Positions 9,441 through 18,738 of a stretch of 64,000 nt of DNA are shown here, piece after piece. Below the pieces are notes generated by a model. That model was given only the letters and a program-made list of their open reading frames with translations, searched no databases and was not told the origin of the DNA. Numbering within the stretch: the first letter of the stretch is position 1; the number at the start of each line of letters is the position of its first letter. The stretch comes from Brasilonema sennae CENA114 (GTDB taxonomy: Bacteria; Cyanobacteriota; Cyanobacteriia; Cyanobacteriales; Nostocaceae): NCBI RefSeq assembly GCF_006968745.1, contig NZ_CP030118.1, positions 6,406,284 through 6,470,283 on the forward strand, written 5' to 3'. A program made the position numbers and the translations under genes.

Positions 9441-10313
9441 TTACAAGTCAGGAGGTAAAATCACGTTGTCAATCACATGAATAACGCCGTTACTGGCTTT
9501 GATGTCAGGCTGAACCACCTTGGCGTCATTGACTGTTACACCAGTTTTTGGATCTACCTTGACATTAATCGGACCACCCTCAATGCTTTTGACTTCACCA
9601 GATTTCAAATCTTTGGATACTACTGAACCTTGCAGCACATGATATCGCAAAATCTTCACCAGGACTTCTTTATTTTCTGGCTTTAATAAATCTTGTACAG
9701 CGTCTTGTGGCAATTTGGCAAATGCTGCATCTGTAGGTGCGAAGACGGTGAAAGGGCCTTTGCCTTGCAAGGTTTGTACCAATCCAGCTGCTTTCAAAGC
9801 CTTGGTTAGCATTGTAAAGGAACCATTGGACTCTGCAACTGCTACGATATTTTTACTCTCTGTACCCGCTCCTGGCTGACTAGGAGGCGTGGGTGTGGCA
9901 GGTGGTGGTGTTGTGGGTATCTCACCACCAGGTGTTGTGGGTACCCCTGGTGGAGGAGACGCAGGAGGTGTAGAAGTGTCACCTCCACCAGGACAAGCAG
10001 CACGGTTGTAAGGACACTCCTGCAAAATACTCGGGCGAGGGTTTAATCCTCTCGGTCTCTGTGTTACTGTTGTGTCTTTAGCTGGTGAGATTTTTTTGGA
10101 CTTTGTTGCTGCTGTTGTGGCCTCACTAGGTTGAGTATACTCAGCGTTTACTAAAAGACGTTGCTCGCCATGATACGACGCTTCTTTGAAAATACCAGGG
10201 TTAGAATTTAATACTTCGTTTGCTCCAGTGGGTAGACCAGTAAGAAGACTGATGCCCGTCACTCCTATTATACCAGCCAACTTGGTCAGCAAATTGCTGT
10301 CTTCAACCTTCAT
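9441..10313 (-). CDS. secreted fasciclin (FAS1) domain protein
   Basis: About 290 residues from ATG 10313 (MKVEDSNLLTKLAGIIGVTG). The N-terminal hydrophobic segment ending near TGLPTGANE looks like a signal peptide. The middle is a low-complexity Pro/Thr/Gly linker with one CPYNRAACPGGG element. The C-terminal ~135 residues are a single FAS1 domain: NIVAVAESNGSFTMLTKALK, GPFTVFAPTDAAFAKLP, LRYHVLQGSVV and SNGVIHVIDNVILPP. FAS1 proteins act in cell-surface or matrix adhesion. An earlier ATG at 10343 adds ten residues and has no better ribosome site. Followed by the terminator at 9351. Confidence 0.87.
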   Translation of the reverse strand: MKVEDSNLLTKLAGIIGVTGISLLTGLPTGANEVLNSNPGIFKEASYHGEQRLLVNAEYTQPSEATTAATKSKKISPAKDTTVTQRPRGLNPRPSILQECPYNRAACPGGGDTSTPPASPPPGVPTTPGGEIPTTPPPATPTPPSQPGAGTESKNIVAVAESNGSFTMLTKALKAAGLVQTLQGKGPFTVFAPTDAAFAKLPQDAVQDLLKPENKEVLVKILRYHVLQGSVVSKDLKSGEVKSIEGGPINVKVDPKTGVTVNDAKVVQPDIKASNGVIHVIDNVILPPDL

Positions 10314-10343
10314 AAATTTTGTTTGGCTTTCATTTCCACACAT

Positions 10344-10782
10344 TACAATAATGATTTATATCATCTTGCCACACAGAAAATCTAACTAAAGAAACAAGAT
10401 TTGTAAGCAGGAATTCATTATATATCAATCTTAAAACATTGAATAATTTGCCTCATTATGAGTATAATCGCCTGTCTGTATAAAGAACGAAGGAAGCCAA
10501 GGACGATAGAATTACCCCCGCATGTTTGTGCAAAAGCAAAAATATCGCATAGTTGCATTATGCCAGCTTGTAGAAGGCGTAACAGATGGACTTTGATAGA
10601 GAAAAATTCAGTTCAGTAGAATTTCACCGCAGAGTTGTGTCAAAAAAACTGAGAATACAAAAGAACCTCACAAATAAATCCATTTTTATTCAATTTTTCA
10701 GACGTAAATCGTGAAGATAAATTATCCGAACCAAAATAAACTTGTAAAATTTATTAAGTGAACCACGTACTGGAAACAAAAC
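10344..10782. other. intergenic, no gene seen
   Basis: Divergent spacer between the FAS1 gene and the GST gene. It is AT-rich, without frames that look coding on either strand, and presumably contains both promoters. I could not place a clear -10/-35 pair. Confidence 0.5.
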
Positions 10783-11580
10783 ATGCTCGAATTATATCAG
10801 TTTGAATTATCTCAATACTCAGAGAAAGTGCGTCTTATCCTTGATTATAAAGGGCTGGAGTACCGTAAAATCGAGGTAACACCAGGAGTAGGACAGGTAG
10901 AACTATATCGGCTGACTGGTCAGCGACAAGTACCCGTATTAAGAGATGGTAGCAGATATATAGCAGATTCAACGGAGATAGCTAAGTATTTAGACTTACA
11001 ATATCCAGCACGCCCATTGATACCAACCGATCCAAAAAAGCGGGGCTTATGTTTAATGATGGAAGAATGGGCGGATGAATCAATTGGCATCAAAGGTCGC
11101 AAAGCACTGTTTTCTGCCATTAGTCAAAACCAGAATTTCCGCAAGTCCTTACTACCTAGGGCGACACCAGATGTCCTGAAAAGTCTGGTAGAAGGAGTTC
11201 CTAACGATCTATTGAAAGTTTTGGGTTTTGGCGTTGGTTATAGTCCAGATGCAATACGCAGTGCGATCGCCGACTTAAAGCAAGATTTGGAAGCCCTGAC
11301 ATTATTATTAGCAGATAGTCCCTATCTAGTAGGAGATGAACCAACTTTAGCCGACTTTGCTGTCGCTGGTTTATCAATATTGCTGAAGTTTCCTAATGCT
11401 GTTTATTTGAATTTGCCAGAAACCATCATAGGTAAGGGAGTCCCTGAATTGGCTGATAACCTACTTTATCAACCGTTCTTTACTTGGCGCGATCGCCTTT
11501 ACGCCCAATATCGTAGACCGCTTCTAAGTTATACCACAACAGGAGGTTCAAGTGCGCCTACTTCAATTAACATTGACTGA
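10783..11580 (+). CDS. glutathione S-transferase family protein
   Basis: 265 residues with a thioredoxin-like N-terminal half (LELYQFELSQYSEKVRLILD; VPVLRDGSRYIADSTEIAKYLD, the cis-Pro and the E/S glutathione-binding pair) and an all-helical C-terminal half containing the N-capping-box-like DEPTLADFAVAG. The first catalytic position is FELSQYSEK, so a serine-type rather than a cysteine-type active site is likely. Longer than a canonical GST (~210 aa) because of an insert around 110-160. Substrate unknown. It stands alone, with a repeat-filled spacer behind it. Confidence 0.82.
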   Translation: MLELYQFELSQYSEKVRLILDYKGLEYRKIEVTPGVGQVELYRLTGQRQVPVLRDGSRYIADSTEIAKYLDLQYPARPLIPTDPKKRGLCLMMEEWADESIGIKGRKALFSAISQNQNFRKSLLPRATPDVLKSLVEGVPNDLLKVLGFGVGYSPDAIRSAIADLKQDLEALTLLLADSPYLVGDEPTLADFAVAGLSILLKFPNAVYLNLPETIIGKGVPELADNLLYQPFFTWRDRLYAQYRRPLLSYTTTGGSSAPTSINID

Positions 11581-11681
11581 TTAGTTATTAATCATGAGTC
11601 ATTAATCATTCGTTCTCAATAAATGACAAAAGACAAAAGTTACATCACCAATTTTGTCTTTTACAATTACAATGCAACTGT

Positions 11682-11870
11682 AAACAGTGAACAGTGAACA
11701 GTGAACAGTGGAAACTGGTAACTGGTAACTGATAACCCTTCGGGTATGCCTCCAGCACGACGGGCTTTGCCCGAACGCAGTCGCCTAGGTCGGGAGACCC
11801 TCCAAAGAGCGCTGCCTCACTGATAACTGGTAACTGATAACTGATAACTGATAACTGATAACTGATAAGA
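11682..11870. repeat. tandem heptamer blocks with a spacer-repeat core
   Basis: 11682-11710 is a tandem 'aacagtg' array. 11715-11738 and 11821-11869 are tandem 'taactga/taactgg' arrays. Between them (about 11745-11820) sits the mosaic element 'cttcgggtatgcctcc...cgcagtcgcctaggtcgggagaccctcc...gcgctgcctcac', found in variants across this window. This fills the 318-bp spacer before the HerA gene; no gene is present. Confidence 0.75.
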
Positions 11871-11898
11871 GCAAGCTCATCACTGTGTGATTAATGAA

Positions 11899-13629
11899 AT
11901 GAATTTGGGACAGCCATTAGGTTCAGTTATACAAGGCTCTCTCACAGGAGGATTAGAAGTTAGATTGCACCCCGACGTTTCGGTAGAAGATATGCGCGTT
12001 GGTAAGTTTTTAGTTGTCCAAGGGGTGCGATCGCGTTTTTTTTGTATGCTCACAGACGTAGCATTGGGAATTGCCAACCAAAGAATTATTGCGAATCCTC
12101 CGAGTTGGGAAGACACTTTTTTACGAGATATTTTAGCAGGAGGCGGGACATACGGTACCATCAACCTCGCACCGATGTTGATGTTTACCCCCGAATCTGA
12201 AGAATCTTATTCTGCAACAAACGGCAAATCTGCAAATCCTTTTGTTCCATCAGCGACTGGCTTGGCATCATTCCAGCCTCAAACCAGTACAACAATGGAA
12301 CTCCTTCCAGTCAAAACGATTCCCAGCCACTTTAGCCAAGTTTATGAAGCTTCTGAAGAAGATTTTCGCCGGGTATTTGGTTGGGAAGACGATCCTCAAA
12401 GGAAGAATTTTTCTATTGGGAAACCACTGGACATGGAGGTACCTGTTTGTCTTGATTTAAATCGGTTTGTGGAAAGAAGCAACGGCGTTTTTGGCAAATC
12501 AGGAACTGGTAAATCCTTCTTGACACGTTTACTTTTAGCTGGGACAATCCGCAAAAATGCGGCGGTGAACTTGATTTTTGATATGCACTCAGAGTATGGC
12601 TGGGAAGCCGTTTCTGAAGGCAAGCAAATGAGTACTGTCAAAGGATTAAAACAGCTTTTTCCCAGTTCAGTTGAAGTCTACACTCTTGATCCAGAATCCA
12701 CCAAGCGTCGAGGCGTACCTCATGCTCAAGAACTTTATTTAAGTTACGATCAAATTGAAGTCGAAGATATAAAATTATGCAGTCGTGATTTAGGACTTTC
12801 AGAAGCAAGTTTAGATAACGCCAATATTTTATTTGCTGAATTTGGCAAGTCTTGGATTCTTCAATTGATAAATATGACGAACGAAGAAATTAAGACTTTC
12901 TGCGAAGAGAAGCGGGGACACCAAGGTTCGATTACAGCACTACAGCGCAAACTCCTGCGACTGGAAAATTTAAAGTATATGCGTGCAGCTTGTCCGCAAA
13001 ATTATGTCAATCAAATGTTGCGTTCCCTAGAAGCTGGGAAGAATATTGTCGTGGAGTTTGGCTCTCAGTCAAATATGCTCTCTTATATGTTGGTGACAAA
13101 TATGATTACCCGGCGGATTCACCAACATTATGTCACCAAAGCAGAAAAGTTTTTACAAACCAAAAATCCCAACGATAAACCAACGCAACTGATGATTACA
13201 ATTGAGGAGGCACACCGTTTCCTCGACCCTGCAACGGTACAAAGTACTATTTTCGGAACGATCGCCCGCGAAATGCGGAAATACTTCGTAACGCTTCTTG
13301 TGGTTGATCAACGTCCATCGGGCATAGATAATGAAGTCATGTCCCAGATTGGTACTCGTATTACCGCTTTGCTGAACGATGAAAAAGATATTGAGGCGAT
13401 TTTTACTGGGGTGTCTGGTGGAGGTGCCTTGCGTTCTGTGTTGGCAAAGTTAGACTCTAAACAACAAGCCTTGATTTTAGGACACGCTGTTCCGATGCCT
13501 GTGGTTGTGCGTACTCGTCCTTACGATACCATATTTTATGAAGAAATTGGCGAGACTGCTTGGGAGGAAAAGCCAGATGAAGAAGTGTTTGCTGCGGCTG
13601 AACTAGCTAAAGCAGATCTTGGCTTTTAG
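11899..13629 (+). CDS. HerA/DUF87-type ATPase
   Basis: About 576 residues (ATG 11899; an in-frame GTG lies at 11887). An N-terminal HAS-barrel-like domain (VIQGSLTGGLEVRLHPDVS...GKFLVVQG) precedes a RecA-fold ATPase with Walker A GKSGTGKS (~200), NLIFDMHSEYGW, Walker B-type LMITIEEAHRFLDP and a sensor/arginine region VVDQRPSGIDNEVMSQIGTR. These are HerA signatures; HerA hexamers translocate double-stranded DNA, usually with a NurA nuclease. No nurA is adjacent here; the next gene, 80 bp on, is a nucleotidyltransferase. Confident on family, unsure of cellular role. Confidence 0.85.
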   Translation: MNLGQPLGSVIQGSLTGGLEVRLHPDVSVEDMRVGKFLVVQGVRSRFFCMLTDVALGIANQRIIANPPSWEDTFLRDILAGGGTYGTINLAPMLMFTPESEESYSATNGKSANPFVPSATGLASFQPQTSTTMELLPVKTIPSHFSQVYEASEEDFRRVFGWEDDPQRKNFSIGKPLDMEVPVCLDLNRFVERSNGVFGKSGTGKSFLTRLLLAGTIRKNAAVNLIFDMHSEYGWEAVSEGKQMSTVKGLKQLFPSSVEVYTLDPESTKRRGVPHAQELYLSYDQIEVEDIKLCSRDLGLSEASLDNANILFAEFGKSWILQLINMTNEEIKTFCEEKRGHQGSITALQRKLLRLENLKYMRAACPQNYVNQMLRSLEAGKNIVVEFGSQSNMLSYMLVTNMITRRIHQHYVTKAEKFLQTKNPNDKPTQLMITIEEAHRFLDPATVQSTIFGTIAREMRKYFVTLLVVDQRPSGIDNEVMSQIGTRITALLNDEKDIEAIFTGVSGGGALRSVLAKLDSKQQALILGHAVPMPVVVRTRPYDTIFYEEIGETAWEEKPDEEVFAAAELAKADLGF

Positions 13630-13709
13630 GGATTTGCGATTTGGTAATTGGTAGTTAATATTTAAGCGTCACTACAAACCCATTACCCAATTGCCAGATA
13701 AATGCGACT

Positions 13710-14363
13710 ATGTCCAGCCACTCAAATCCACTTAAAGATGACCACTATCTTGGAGCTTTGGTAGATGAACTGTGTCATGTTCATAACTGTCATACTGTGA
13801 TTTTATACGGTTCAAGAGCGAAAGGCACACACACTGCTGAAAGTGACTACGACCTCTTTGCCGTGAGAGAAACTGGCGAGAGTCTACACGATGCTCGCCT
13901 CTGGAATAATTACTATCTGGATATTTTCATCTATAACGAGAAAGATGTTATTATAGTAGATAGTTCCTTCCTGCGAATTCTCGGGGGCGTAGTATTGCGA
14001 GAATGCGAAGGTTTTGGGCAAAGACTCCTCAAGCGAATGGATGAGTTATTTGCCACTGGTCCTGCGGCGCTATCAGCAAGTGAAATTCAACTGCGACGTA
14101 CTTGGTTCAGTAAAATGTTAAAGCGCATCTCGCAAGGAAATATTGAGGCTGACTACCGTCGTGTGTGGCTGTTGTATGCACTGCTTGAAGACTACTTTGC
14201 TTTACGTCAGAAGTGGTATCTTGGTTCAAAAGAGAGTTGGAACTGGCTTAAAATTCATGATCCACAAACCTACGTGGCTTTTGAAGTTGCTCTAAAATCA
14301 GGGGCTTGTTTTTCAACGATTGAGTCCTTAGTGGAAAAAGTGCTAGCTGTAAATGCGGCTTAA
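13710..14363 (+). CDS. nucleotidyltransferase-fold protein
   Basis: 217 residues. The N-terminal half has the pol-beta superfamily signature ILYGSRAKG followed by SDYDLFAV, which supplies the GS motif and the D-x-D metal ligands; a third acidic residue is in LDIFIYNE. The C-terminal ~90 residues are helical (LRRTWFSKMLKRISQGNIEADYRRVWLLYALLEDYFALRQKWYL), recalling a four-helix partner domain. The active site looks intact. It is 80 bp behind the HerA gene on the same strand and may be co-transcribed. Substrate (protein, RNA or small molecule) cannot be told. Confidence 0.75.
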   Translation: MSSHSNPLKDDHYLGALVDELCHVHNCHTVILYGSRAKGTHTAESDYDLFAVRETGESLHDARLWNNYYLDIFIYNEKDVIIVDSSFLRILGGVVLRECEGFGQRLLKRMDELFATGPAALSASEIQLRRTWFSKMLKRISQGNIEADYRRVWLLYALLEDYFALRQKWYLGSKESWNWLKIHDPQTYVAFEVALKSGACFSTIESLVEKVLAVNAA

Positions 14364-14901
14364 CGGAAAAACATATCAACTACCAATTCCCAATATCCTA
14401 TTCCTGATTTATAGATTTCGTGACATCCCTCCATCAGGAGAATCGATTCTGTTCGGTTATCCGGCTATAGATGGAGGACTGATCATGGGATCTTAGAGTC
14501 ACTATATATGTAGTAAGTTAGGAAAAAAAAATCAGCTTTTTTGTGTAACTAGATAAATTTGCACTACAATAGAAAGATTTAACAGAACTACTTTACTCTT
14601 GGGATGATTTGTCGTATCATAGATAAAGTAGAAGTCATACCGAGTTCGTATAATTAGGGTCGTCTTAGCGACATAAGGATTATAAGAATTATTGAAAACA
14701 AGCCAGCATGCTCATAAGTGATTTCAAAATTTAGGGAAGGTAGGGAAACCAATCCAAGAGAGTGATCGTCTAAGTAGAGTCTGTAGAAATCAATTTTCAC
14801 CTGATCGTTTCCCTGGTTGCGTAATACGTGTACTAACTTTCCCAATCCGCCTTAGTTATTGAGTATTAATTTTTGTTTACGGAGTAGAGGAAAACGCACC
14901 A
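14364..14901. other. intergenic, sigma-factor upstream region
   Basis: 538 bp with no convincing gene. A minus-strand 63-codon frame (14654-14845) has no ribosome site or family features, so I leave it out. Short inverted pieces such as ccctccat...atggagg (about 14427 and 14469) occur. The last 20 bases before 14902 hold a GGAG...AGAGG ribosome site for the sigma factor. Confidence 0.45.
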
Positions 14902-15885
14902 ATGCCCACTGTAGAAACCCAAACCGAAAACCTTAACGCCAAATTCACGGCTGATATGGTGCGAACCTATCTGCGCGAGATTGGTCGTGTACCACTGCTA
15001 ACCCGTGAGCAAGAGATTGTCTTTGGGAAGCAGGTTCAACAAATGATGACACTCGTGGATGCTAAGGAGGCTTTGGCGAAGAAATTAAGCCGCGAACCTA
15101 GCTCAGAAGAGTGGGCTGCTCATGTTCGTAAGTCTGAGACAGATGTCAAACAGATTGTACACCAAGGCAAGCGAGCAAAGCAGAAGATGATAGAAGCAAA
15201 CTTGCGCTTGGTTGTAGCGATCGCCAAAAAGTACCAGAAGCGAAACATGGAGTTTCTGGATCTTATCCAAGAAGGAACCTTAGGATTAGAGCGGGGTGTA
15301 GAGAAATTTGACCCAACTCGGGGTTATAAGTTCTCAACATACGCTTACTGGTGGATTCGCCAAGCCATTACTCGTGCGATCGCCCAACAAGGTCGTACCA
15401 TTCGCCTACCTATCCACATCACCGAGAAGCTAAACAAAATTAAGAAAGTCCAGCGCGAACTAGCTCAGAAGTTGGGAAGATCACCAACTCCTGCTGAAAT
15501 TGGCAAAGAGCTAGAATTAGAACCAGCTCAGATCCGTGAGTATCTGAACATGGCGCGTCAACCAGTTTCCTTGGATGTCAAGGTTGGTGATAACCAAGAT
15601 ACCGAACTGCAAGAAATGCTCGAAGATGAAGGCCCATCCCCAGAGTATTACATGACGCAGGACTTCTTACGCCAAGACTTAAATAACATGCTCTCAGAAC
15701 TTACCCCCCAACAGCGAGAAGTTTTAGCCCTGCGCTTCGGTTTATTAGATGGTAACGAAATGTCTTTGGCAAAAGTTGGCGAACGCTTGAACCTTAGCCG
15801 CGAACGTGTTCGTCAGTTAGAACATCAAGCGCTTGCTCATCTGCGTCGCCGTCGTGCCAACGTTAAAGAGTACATTGCTAGTTAA
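14902..15885 (+). CDS. group 2 RpoD-like sigma factor
   Basis: 327 residues with the cyanobacterial group 2 layout. Region 1.2 is DMVRTYLREIGRVPLLTREQE. Region 2 is LRLVVAIAKKYQKRNMEFLDLIQEGTLGLERGVEKFDP then YKFSTYAYWWIRQAITRAIA, including the -10-binding residues. Region 3 is HITEKLNKIKKVQRELAQKLGR. Region 4 is PQQREVLALRFGLLDG...LNLSRERVRQLEHQALAHLRR. Region 1.1 is minimal, which separates it from the primary SigA. It looks nearest to SigB-type factors of Nostoc, but I cannot settle the subgroup by eye. These factors serve stress and nutrient responses. A clear terminator follows. Confidence 0.9.
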   Translation: MPTVETQTENLNAKFTADMVRTYLREIGRVPLLTREQEIVFGKQVQQMMTLVDAKEALAKKLSREPSSEEWAAHVRKSETDVKQIVHQGKRAKQKMIEANLRLVVAIAKKYQKRNMEFLDLIQEGTLGLERGVEKFDPTRGYKFSTYAYWWIRQAITRAIAQQGRTIRLPIHITEKLNKIKKVQRELAQKLGRSPTPAEIGKELELEPAQIREYLNMARQPVSLDVKVGDNQDTELQEMLEDEGPSPEYYMTQDFLRQDLNNMLSELTPQQREVLALRFGLLDGNEMSLAKVGERLNLSRERVRQLEHQALAHLRRRRANVKEYIAS

Positions 15886-15938
15886 CACTCAAAGTGAAAC
15901 TTAAGACGTAGCAGCGCTATGTCACAAGGTGATCATAC

Positions 15939-15968
15939 GCCCTCTGAATTCAGGGGGCGATTTTTTTT
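15939..15968 (+). terminator. intrinsic terminator of the sigma-factor gene
   Basis: CGCCCTCTGAATTCAGGGGGCG forms a tight stem with its centre at GAATTC, followed by A and eight T residues. It begins 54 bp past the sigma-factor stop. Confidence 0.9.
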
Positions 15969-15993
15969 GTCAACGCCCTTTGGGCAGGGTGTA

Positions 15994-16134
15994 ATATCAA
16001 GTTCGGATGAACACTTATAAAAAACGAAGAACCTCACCCCGCATTTGAGTATCGCAAACGCTCCCCTCTCCGGAGTTCGGAGAGGGGCTGGGGGTGAGGT
16101 CGTTTTATCGTAACTAATTAGGCGAACTTGATAT
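15994..16134. repeat. MITE-like element with 12-bp perfect inverted ends
   Basis: ATATCAAGTTCG (15994-16005) is repeated inverted as CGAACTTGATAT (16123-16134). The interior contains the long hairpin 'cctcacccc...ctcccctctccggagttcggagaggggctgggggtgagg'. The hairpin part recurs around 18647-18705 and 20070-20150 without these ends, so this may be a composite. No coding capacity. Confidence 0.65.
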
Positions 16135-16187
16135 AAGGGTGTAAGGGTGTAAGGGTGTAGGGGTGTAAGGGTGTAGGGGTGTAGGGG
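16135..16187. repeat. tandem octamer repeat (aagggtgt/aggggtgt)
   Basis: Six to seven head-to-tail copies of an 8-bp unit alternating 'gtgtaagg' and 'gtgtaggg' directly follow the MITE-like element. Confidence 0.85.
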
Positions 16188-16253
16188 AACCCCATCAAGA
16201 AATTTGAGGGGCTAGGGGTGACTTCCCTGACTGCGTGTAAGATTACCGATGTA

Positions 16254-16490
16254 TAGCAGTTGCCAGGTAGATTAGGACATCAACTAATGAGAAAACACGG
16301 AAACCACGGGACAATTCCCAGCCTGCTCCCCTTCGGGTATGTCTTCGACACGCCTTCGGCGAACGCAGTCGCCTGCGGAGGAGCCAGTACTGTTCGCGCA
16401 GCGTGGCACTTTGTGCCATAGGAGGGTTTCCCTCACTTGGTATCTGGCGTTGGAAACCCTCCCGCAGCGCTGTCTCACCTGCTCCCTGCT
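16254..16490. repeat. dispersed repeat cluster
   Basis: 16254-16305 ('ttgccaggtagattaggacat...gagaaaa.acgga') recurs inverted at about 62881-62930. 16310-16490 is a mosaic of short palindromic units ('cttcgggtatgtcttcgacac', 'cgcagtcgcctgcggagg', 'gccagtactg', 'ggaaaccctcccgcagcgctg') that appear in other spacers. The small frames here are artefacts of these repeats. From 16490 to 16946 I see no gene. Confidence 0.65.
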
Positions 16491-16946
16491 ATAATTTCTT
16501 CTCCCCTACACCCCCACACCCCTACTCTTCGCCAAAATCTTTGAATCACATCCGGAATCAAGAGAATTGCTTGTGTAGTTTTCCTTGTTCAAATAGTTCA
16601 GACATTAGAGAGAGGACTACACCAAGAAGCTGTCAATTCTTTTTTAAATTAAATTACAAAAGAAGAAAAATATGGAAAATTAGCATTTCGTTTTGAGTTT
16701 TCATTTCAAAAAATTATCCAATTGAGTAAATCTTATGAATGAGGTAATAATAGCCCGAACAATGGTAAGTTATGATTATCACTCAAAATGACCCCTTAGA
16801 AATACAATAAAAATTGATTTTGTAGCCGAGATATTTTCTATACAAGATAAATCAAACCATTGAGGGAGCCTATACAGATGAATACTTTGATACGTTTGTA
16901 GGTAAGTTCCAGAAAACCAAAAGATTTTTTTCACAGGAGGAATCAG

Positions 16947-17720
16947 ATGCAAAACAACATAAGAAAACAAAACAACATAAAAAAATTTGTTTCCCCAGGT
17001 TTATTAGGAATCCCCTTAGTAGGTGCACTTGTGTTGGTTGGCTTAGTTGTCAATCGCCCAAAACCAGTAATGAGTAATCAGCTTGCATATATTGACCAAT
17101 CCGCTGAATCGGCTGAAGATTCTGGGTTACCAACTTACACTTGGTTGCACCAAAATTCTTCTGAAGCCTCTTCTAGATCCTCTGAATTAACTGCACACAA
17201 AGAAACCCGACTGCGTAAAGCACTCGCCTCGGTTACTATTCCAACTGATGTCACCAAATCAAATGGTTTGGAAGCAGCCACAAGCACAGTCGCAATTGCA
17301 CAACCCCAAACACCCACCAAAACTGCCAGTATTACGCCTACAGCAGCCCGGTTCCCTCAACAAGATGGCGTTTACCTCTACGGTCAATCACCCAAGTCTG
17401 GTCAATTGGGGCAAGGATATATCATATTTGAAAAGCACCAAAACAAAGTGACAGGTGCGTTATATATGCCTAGTTCTGAGTTTAGTTGTTTTAATGGCAC
17501 ACTCCGTTCCTCTGGAGAGTTGGCAATGACAGTGAATGGTTTCGCAGGTGACGAAAGCCCAACTCAAGTGGCAGCAAACAATACATTACCTCAGGTCAAA
17601 GATGGTGAGTCAAGCACTTATGCTCACTCTGTGACGTTGCAAGATTATAATCAGATAAATAATATTAGTAGTAGCGATCGCCAAGTTTTACAAACCTGTC
17701 AGGCAAATGTTCAAAAGTGA
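16947..17720 (+). CDS. hypothetical exported or membrane-anchored protein
   Basis: 257 residues. A strong ribosome site (AGGAGG) lies eight bases before the ATG. Residues ~18-40 (PGLLGIPLVGALVLVGLVV) form one hydrophobic helix preceded by lysines, so the protein is exported or anchored with its bulk outside. Residues ~55-125 are Ser/Thr/Ala-rich and probably unstructured. The C-terminal ~130 residues are a folded domain beginning QQDGVYLYGQSPKSGQLGQGYIIFEKHQNKVTGALYMP, with a later Cys at FSCFNG and one near the end (QTCQAN) that could pair. I know similar conserved unknown proteins in cyanobacteria but no function. Confidence 0.7.
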   Translation: MQNNIRKQNNIKKFVSPGLLGIPLVGALVLVGLVVNRPKPVMSNQLAYIDQSAESAEDSGLPTYTWLHQNSSEASSRSSELTAHKETRLRKALASVTIPTDVTKSNGLEAATSTVAIAQPQTPTKTASITPTAARFPQQDGVYLYGQSPKSGQLGQGYIIFEKHQNKVTGALYMPSSEFSCFNGTLRSSGELAMTVNGFAGDESPTQVAANNTLPQVKDGESSTYAHSVTLQDYNQINNISSSDRQVLQTCQANVQK

Positions 17721-17768
17721 GGAGTCAGGAGGTAAGAATACAACTCCTAACTCCTCACTTAGCACTTC

Positions 17769-18431
17769 TTAATACTCAATTCCTGGTTGTGCCTTTATAC
17801 CCTGATCTCGGAAGGGATGTTTGACTAAAGTCATTTCCGTAACTAAGTCAGCGCGTGAAATCAATGCCGCAGGTGCACCTCTGCCTGTGAGAATAACATG
17901 ATTGTTAACTGGCTTTTGAGCTAGCCCAGCTAAAACTTCATCAACTTGTAAGTAACCAAGTTTAAGAGCAATATTAATTTCATCCAACAGCACCAGTTTG
18001 AACTGTGGATTGCGGATATATCCTAATGCTTTTTGCCAAGCGGCTATGGCTTTTTCAATATCGCGATCGCGATCCTGAGTATCCCAAGTGAAGCCTTCCC
18101 CCATAGCATGAAATTCTAATAAATCATCTTGCCATATACTGAAAACTCTTTTTTCTGCAGGTTCCCAGGCTCCTTTGATAAATTGGATTATAGCAACTTT
18201 ATACCCATGACCTAGCGCCCGCAACACCATCCCCAGTGCAGCTGTGGTTTTTCCCTTACCATTACCAGTATGAACAACAATTAACCCTTTTTCGTTAGAT
18301 GCATTCTTGATTCGCATCTCCTGGACTTCTTGGCGTCGCTGCATCTTTTTACGGTACTGTTCTGAGTTGAGGGAGGAATTTTCCTCAACCGCACTTACAT
18401 TGGTAGTTGTCCAAGTTTCATCGGTTTGCAT
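17769..18431 (-). CDS. cobO: cob(I)yrinic acid a,c-diamide adenosyltransferase
   Basis: About 220 residues from ATG 18431; a TTG at 18476 would add 15. The P-loop GNGKGKTTAALGM, IQFIKGAWEPAEK, LLDEINIALKLGYL and VILTGRGAPAALISRADLVTEM are the CobO/BtuR signature. The enzyme moves the 5'-deoxyadenosyl group of ATP onto Co(I) corrinoid in adenosylcobalamin synthesis and salvage. The C-terminal KHPFRDQGIKAQPGIEY is also characteristic. The first ~45 residues are a hydrophilic extension. cobD lies about 18 kb away, so the pathway is scattered. Confidence 0.93.
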   Translation of the reverse strand: MQTDETWTTTNVSAVEENSSLNSEQYRKKMQRRQEVQEMRIKNASNEKGLIVVHTGNGKGKTTAALGMVLRALGHGYKVAIIQFIKGAWEPAEKRVFSIWQDDLLEFHAMGEGFTWDTQDRDRDIEKAIAAWQKALGYIRNPQFKLVLLDEINIALKLGYLQVDEVLAGLAQKPVNNHVILTGRGAPAALISRADLVTEMTLVKHPFRDQGIKAQPGIEY

Positions 18432-18738
18432 AGCGCTGGTGTTCAGTTTAGTGTAATTATTACAAGGCTTTATCAAAAATCCGTTGATTAAAATGTTAAA
18501 TCAATCATAAAAATATAATAAATAGGTAAAAAATACAGGATATTCCTCTATAAACCTTACCACCTCTGCTAAGCGGGGAATATGATTAACCAGAACACTT
18601 CATTTGCAGCAACTGTGCCTCATACGCGCGTTGTACTCATACGTGTCACCTCACCCCCAACCCCTCTCCTTATTAAGGAGAGGGGTGCCCGTAAAGATGG
18701 GGTGAGGCTTTTTACCTGCAACTTGCTTGGTATTAATT
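18432..18738. repeat. intergenic with hairpin spacer repeat
   Basis: About 18647-18705 reads 'acctcacccccaacccctctccttattaaggagaggggtgcccgtaaagatggggtgagg'. It is a nested hairpin (CCCCTCTCCTT/AAGGAGAGGGG inside CCTCACCCC/GGGGTGAGG) of the same family as those in 15994-16134 and 20070-20155. No gene in this spacer. Confidence 0.7.

Noticed and set aside
14654..14845. 63-codon minus-strand frame before the sigma-factor gene
   Set aside because: No ribosome site, no family features, and it overlaps the expected promoter region.
16284..16696. Open frames on both strands in the repeat cluster
   Set aside because: They consist of translated palindromic repeat units and share no protein-like features.
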